Source of the DNA: Enoplolaimus lenunculus | Lineage: Eukaryota > Nematoda > Enoplea > Enoplida > Thoracostomopsidae | NCBI GenBank assembly: GCA_030248215.1 | Contig: JASANG010000259.1 | Location: 1-64,000 of the forward strand | Direction of reading: 5' to 3' | DNA length: 64,000 bases | Part shown: in pieces, positions 59,061-64,000 of the stretch | Position numbering within the stretch: position 1 is the stretch's first letter | How the letters are laid out: every line of letters starts with the position of its first letter | Notes under the pieces: generated by a model | The model's database searches: none | The model's input: the letters and a program-made list of their open reading frames with translations, nothing else | Told to the model about the DNA's origin: nothing | Program-made: the position numbers and the translations under genes

Positions 59061-59266
59061 AACCTCATGCACGCAATATTGATGTAAAATGCTTTTACAA
59101 TATACACCCAAAATAGAGACCGATTGATTAGTGTTGTCTTTGATGTTTACGTCGTGTTTGAAATACGATGTGAATGCGAATATTTTCACGTCATATAATT
59201 GCAAAACCAACGAATTTTTTTTATTATTTTACCTGACATCTTAATCGATTTTGTTTGCACTTCTAG

Positions 59267-62200
59267 GTCTAATCCTCCTAGTCCTACAAATCCTGCAGTG
59301 ATTGCACAGTATCCGGCGACAATTGGTGCCACAACAACTCACTTATCGCAAAAGCCTCATCTCTATCAACAACAACAACAACAGCAAAGAATAATTTCAC
59401 CTGCGAAACGTACAATAAACGCTACCGTTGCGGATGCGGCATATGTCAATCATTGTTTTGCTCAGCCGCCGCAGCCTGGATATTTGCCATCGCAACAGCA
59501 ACAACAATTGCTACACGAGAAACAACAACAACAACAACACGCAACACCATATCTCAGTTGTACAAGAAACAGCATCGTAATCATAAACAACAGCAACACA
59601 AACAACAACAATAATAATAATAATAACAATATACTAAAAACGGGTTGTTATATTACCACACCAGTTGATACAACAAAACCATTACTTTTACACCACAACA
59701 GCGTTCCAACATCGCCAACACGAATATATTCGACAATATTCGCAACAACAACAGCAACAGTAACAACGGTACAGTCAACAGTATGCAGTACAAGTGTATC
59801 ACAGCATACTACAGCGGCGGCGGCGGCGGCCTCAGCTGCCATACCATTATCATTACCACCCCCACCATTGCCAAATCAAAACGGTCGACCATTTCCACCA
59901 ATCATATTACGATCAGCAAGTCAAGCATGGCCACCAACAGTGCTCACGCTGTCGCCGAGATTTGATTGGACAACGCCTCCAGCGTTGCTTTCATCATCGA
60001 CATCGGTAATTGTTGAAACAACTAATGACATAGCTAATACTTATGGCATCATTAACGTCGACCGCACGTCAACTACTCAATGGCGAGAGCCTGACACCGA
60101 CTCAGAGTCCAGCGAACCGAGTTCTATAACCTCAGACGTAATCGTTTCAGATTCCGGGGTATCAGATTTGAGCGTTTCTGGCCAAAATCGTCAATCAAGC
60201 AAAGCAAAATCGCGTGAAGTTGCTGCTGGTGTCAAACTGGTCGCATTCAATGGCGTTGAGTCGAATGTTCGTGAACTAAAAATTGACGCAAGTGTCGAAC
60301 AGCAGCCACATCTTCTGTTACAACCCCCAGTTGCGTTAACTCCAGCACCAATGGAACTGGAAAAATTGCGGGGTGGAAGCGAAAAGCTAGCAAACGGTCT
60401 AAACGATGGCTTGATGCGTGGTAAAATGGTTGATGGTGAAGAATTGGTTCCTGAACAACATCAGACGAAATCTCGTCTGGTTCAACCGGAACATTTTGTA
60501 TTTCCACCGGATATTAACATCGTTGATCGCAGCGAAAATCAAGCAGCAACCGCGGAAACCAGTGATAAAATAAGCATTGAGTCAGAGTTCGCCGCGATTA
60601 CTTTAATGTCTGGACACCAGGCTGGAAGCAATGAATTAGAAGATCCAAAATCAGATCCAAATACATCGGTTGAAGATATGAAAATTGAAGAACAAACAAG
60701 AAAAGCGATCGGCAGCTCACAAAACTCGTTAAACGAGGCGAAATTTTCACTAGAGCAACAAGTCGATAACGAAATACATGGGAGAAATTGCGAAGAATCG
60801 TCGTCCGATAATTTGAGCCTAAAATCAACATCAACTCAGAAATCGCAGCGGCAACTGGCTTCTGTGAACGAGATTCTCGAAAGTCAACCGCAATATCCAA
60901 TAAATCAGCCAGAGTCGTTAGACGAACGAAAACAGCGAAATGTAACTTTGGGTGGCGACGCTGATGGAAACCATTTCAATTGGAGCTCACTTAAAGCTAA
61001 GTCATGCCGATCTTGTGTAGAATATCAATTATTTGATAAACAGTCAAAGCCAACAGTAACAACAACAACCACAACAGCGACAACGCTTGCCCCCATTGGT
61101 TCAGCTCAACGCAATGCCGGTGTACAACATGATGAAACCGCAATGATCAGGGAACAAAGCTATTGTCAACCGCAAGTACCTCAACTGCCGCAGTCGATGA
61201 ATATCAAATGCTCATCACAGCGGAATCAAGCATTGACCGGTGAACAATGTCATTCAGCTGGTATAGCGAATCAAATCGTTACAGCAAAAACCGTACAAAG
61301 CGATTGCAATAAAGCAAACGACAGCAAAAATATGACAGCAACAGCCGTAGCGGAACAAAACAACGCACGGGCGAGCGAAAAACGCACCAATTACGATGAA
61401 GAATATTCGATTTGTAAAAATCAAACAGATGAAGCCAAAGAAGATGACGCCATTAAGCGTGGTATCATATCGGAAAGACCAAGCAATGCTGCGCACGACA
61501 AAGCTACCAATGGAGAAATGGTGACCAATATCCTAATGAACACGATTACTAATTTAAACCAATCAGACAGCAGCAATGCCGTAACGAACAAATTCATCAA
61601 CCGAAACGTCGCCGGCAACCAATGTGGATCGCTCGCCACAGATCTACACCTGACAGCATCAAATGGTCCAATCGTTTATGTCAGAGATTTCAGCGATAAT
61701 TCAACTTTGAGCTCTCGGCTGCCAAATGGAGCAACGCTAAATCCAGACGTTTCCAATGAGGAATGTCAATCTGGCGACGAATTGAGTTGCGATGATGGTT
61801 TGTTGAAAGGCGCACAACCTCAGTTTCAGAACAATGATGAGATTTTGTCACGAGATTGGCCAGAACAAAGTTATTTCATTGGTCACCGCAATGCGCAACA
61901 ACAACCACTGATAAATGGTCGAAACATTGCTGGCAATGAAACGCGAGACACATCAGAAACAAATATTTGCGGCGAACGAGGTAAACGACGATTTTTGATC
62001 GTTGGCAACGCGTTTGACACGGGCGACAAGAGCAACAATAGCAACAACCACAGCAGCAGCAGCAAAAACAACAAAAACGGTAATAATAATAATAATAATA
62101 ATTATAATAATAATAAAAACAAAGCAAACATCAACAATAAAAGTAACAGTGACCGGTGTAAAATTCGACGCAAACGAAAATCGCAAACAGACATTAGTAG

Positions 62201-63097
62201 CGACGACGATTACGAAGTCGTGCAACAGTCACAACAACAGCACCAGCAACAACAGGAACAACAGCAGCTGCTGCAACCAGAGCAAAAACAAGACGACAAA
62301 AATCAACAACAACAACAACAACAACAACAACAAAATCATCATGAACACAAAAACACACAAAACTATAACAGTTGCAGTATCATAAAAACTGGTCAAGCGG
62401 ACGAGTTCCGTAAACAATACATCAACGGATTGGCGGATTCCCATACTTTGCAAACAACAACAATAACACCAACAACAGCAACAACAGAACACAACAAAGA
62501 ACCAATTGGATTAACTGCACGCAAAAAGTTATGCATTTTAATACCGGTAATGTGGCCCATTAGTAGTTCGTCAACCCAAAGTGGGGGTTTAGTGTTGCAA
62601 CCCTATGACCAAGAGATGTTACCATGTTTTCGTGAGCCATCGATGCAACTGACCAACCCTTGCAACGACAGTTTACAGGATTTGGAGACGAAGCTTGAAA
62701 CAAGACCACCATTGACGAGCCAAAATCAAAACGACAACGAATCGAACGTAACCTGCCTTATATCGTTGTTCAACAGCGGTCTCAATGTGCTGACATCTTG
62801 CGATCCGAGTCAATTGTGTGAAATTGGTCATGACACCCACAACGTTGGAACAACAACAACAACAACAACAACCAACGTCTCATGGGTGGAAACCAACAAC
62901 ACTGGATCACTCGTAAATGGGGTCGATTTTGCGAACCAAATTGGCGAAGCTGGCAGTTGTACCGCAGTAAATGGTGAAATGCAATCGTCGACTAGCGAAC
63001 CAGGCAATATGAGCACCAATGCAGCTGGCGAACAGAGTGAACAAACGCTACATTTACAACTGCAGCAAATACACCAACAACAGCAGCAACGACAACC

Positions 63098-63148
<51 letters not shown>

Positions 63149-63710
63149 TAAGCCAAAGCTACGACAAGAACAACAAACAACACCTCAATCGATTGCAACA
63201 TGTCTACAACAGCCAATCACCTCAAACGAATTGAAAACTACAAATGATCTCGTTTTCTACGGGTCAGTCGAAACCAGCACTAGAGTAACAGCAGTTGCAG
63301 CAGCAGCAGCAACCACAACAACAACTACAACAACAGCTACAACCGTAACGCAACTTCAACAACACGAATTTGTGCGTGAAAACGTTGCTAGAGAGTTGAA
63401 TGCAACTGTAACGTCCCAAACTCCAACTGTTGAATCAAGCGTTGAACAACAACAACAACGACAACAACAACAACAACAACAAAACACACATGTATCGTCA
63501 AAATTCATTTATAAAACGACATCCGGCAGCGCTGTGGATTCTTCGAGTTGCGTTGATCACGAAAAACAGTCAGAAAATATGCCAGGAACCCTCAATTTGT
63601 CCACTGGACACCGGCATCGATCAGCGACACCTACGGCGACCGCAATGCATCAATACCAACAGACCACAACCCCACAAGCTTTACTTCCATTGCAGCTTGC
63701 ATGCCACTGA
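59267..63710 (+). CDS. IER-family protein, exon 2: huge Q/N/T/S-rich region with NLS and C-terminal IER-like motif, stop TGA at 63708
   Basis: The exon follows a good 3' splice site (TTTTGTTTGCACTTCTAG, ending 59266) and supplies the third base of codon 59, so the frame joins exon 1 exactly: 4,620 nt in all, 1,539 residues. The open frame also runs upstream to 59199, but that part is intron. Most of the protein looks disordered. It has polyQ near residues 93-99, polyN 166-180, an acidic Ser-rich patch about 337-366, polyN about 998-1012, polyQ about 1046-1082, a 30-residue Q tract about 1323-1354 and an Ala/Thr run about 1405-1420. The basic cluster KIRRKRK (1024-1030), followed by SSDDDYE, looks like a nuclear localisation signal. 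SNVTCLISLFNSGLNVLTS (about 1218-1236) resembles the vertebrate IER C-terminal motif (N-hydrophobic-x-x-LISIFGSGF). The vertebrate terminal RAIVAF is absent. The uninterrupted frame over 4.4 kb argues for selection. A nuclear regulatory role is inferred. Confidence 0.85.
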
Positions 63711-63916
63711 CACTTGGTTGGTGCGTTTGATGCACAATCGGCGGGCGGAACAGCAGAAGCCGTGTTTTTAGTCGGTTTCTGATGGTCGTATTTTCTGTCC
63801 AAAACGTTTACCGTTTAGCCAAAAACATTATGGTGTATAAATGTCATATTGCAAAAGATATATTCTGTAAATGAGCATAGAAGTCAAATTCGTATCATAA
63901 ACAGTTGTTTCAAAGC

Positions 63917-63922
63917 AATAAA
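63917..63922 (+). promoter_or_regulatory. Polyadenylation signal AATAAA of the IER-family gene
   Basis: AATAAA lies 207 bases after the stop codon and is followed by a T/G-rich stretch (about 63930-63951) typical of a downstream cleavage element. This implies a short 3' UTR of about 230-240 bases and makes exon 2 the last exon. Confidence 0.6.
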
Positions 63923-64000
63923 GCAGTAATTATTTTGAGTTTGGTGATTTGATATAAACGCAGAAGTAAGTTCAAATGCTTTTCCATCATAACTGGTATG

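Larger units (their letters stand above)
57571..59266 (+). other. Intron of the IER-family gene (1,696 bp, phase 2)
   Basis: The donor is GTAAGA at 57571 and the acceptor is TTGCACTTCTAG ending at 59266, with a pyrimidine-rich stretch and a possible branch point (CTTAAT, about 59240). The phases agree on both sides. Inside lie a family E element (58236-58660) and a family C tRNA-like element (58791-59060). The first 80 bases are G-rich. As I recall, vertebrate IER2/IER5 genes have no intron, so this one is unusual for the family. Confidence 0.8.

Noticed and set aside
59199-59266. Upstream extension of the large open frame before exon 2
   Set aside because: It starts without an ATG and is hydrophobic and T-rich. 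It ends in a good 3' splice site that matches exon 1 in phase, so it is intron.
62002-62385. Open frames of Ile/Lys/Asn or Cys/Leu repeats overlapping exon 2 in other frames
   Set aside because: These are shadows of the triplet repeats in the true frame.

Overview
The window looks like nuclear DNA from an animal, probably an invertebrate. It is AT-rich, carries long gene-free stretches, is packed with short non-autonomous transposons, and has one spliced gene with GT-AG sites and an AATAAA poly(A) signal at its right end. I cannot name the species. The one gene belongs to a family best known from vertebrates (IER2/IER5), so a tunicate or another deuterostome would fit, but that is only inference.

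Bases 1 to about 57,300 hold no protein-coding gene that I can support. They hold a dense layer of old, small, terminal-inverted-repeat (TIR) elements. The commonest (family A, ends GGCCCGTAGCCAGCTCACC / GGCTACGGGCCTG) has about 24 recognisable copies, 12 in each orientation. Other families recur two to seven times. They are named here by letter: B (GCGGATCCAGA ends), C (TTAACCC ends around a tRNA-like core), D (GTTACTTTAAGGGGCGT ends), E (about 430 bp), F (CCGGAATTCCGG-rich), G (TTAA-flanked, piggyBac-like), H (long hairpin), J, K, M, N, O and P. Microsatellites (AAT, CAA, GTTT, GA, TA) are scattered among them. A perfect 18 x 20 bp CpG-rich minisatellite lies at 12,531-12,890. Degenerate TTAGGC-like tracts recur throughout.

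Bases 57,395-63,710 hold a two-exon gene on the + strand. Exon 1 (57,395-57,570) encodes a clear N-terminal domain of the immediate early response (IER2/IER5) family. Exon 2 (59,267-63,710) encodes about 1,480 residues of Q/N/T/S-rich sequence. That stretch contains a basic nuclear-localisation-like cluster and, near its end, a motif resembling the C-terminal IER motif. The reading phase matches exactly across the intron, giving a predicted protein of 1,539 residues, against roughly 220-400 for the vertebrate proteins. The intron contains one family E element and one tRNA-like family C element. A poly(A) signal at 63,917 closes the gene.

The main discovery candidate is this giant, intron-containing, polyQ-expanded IER protein. 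Second-tier signals are the CpG minisatellite, the TIR elements with a tRNA-like Pol III core, the recurring TATCATATGATA palindrome cluster at 17.6 kb, a hairpin with two octamer (ATGCAAAT) sites at 37.87 kb, and nested insertions that date some families relative to others.
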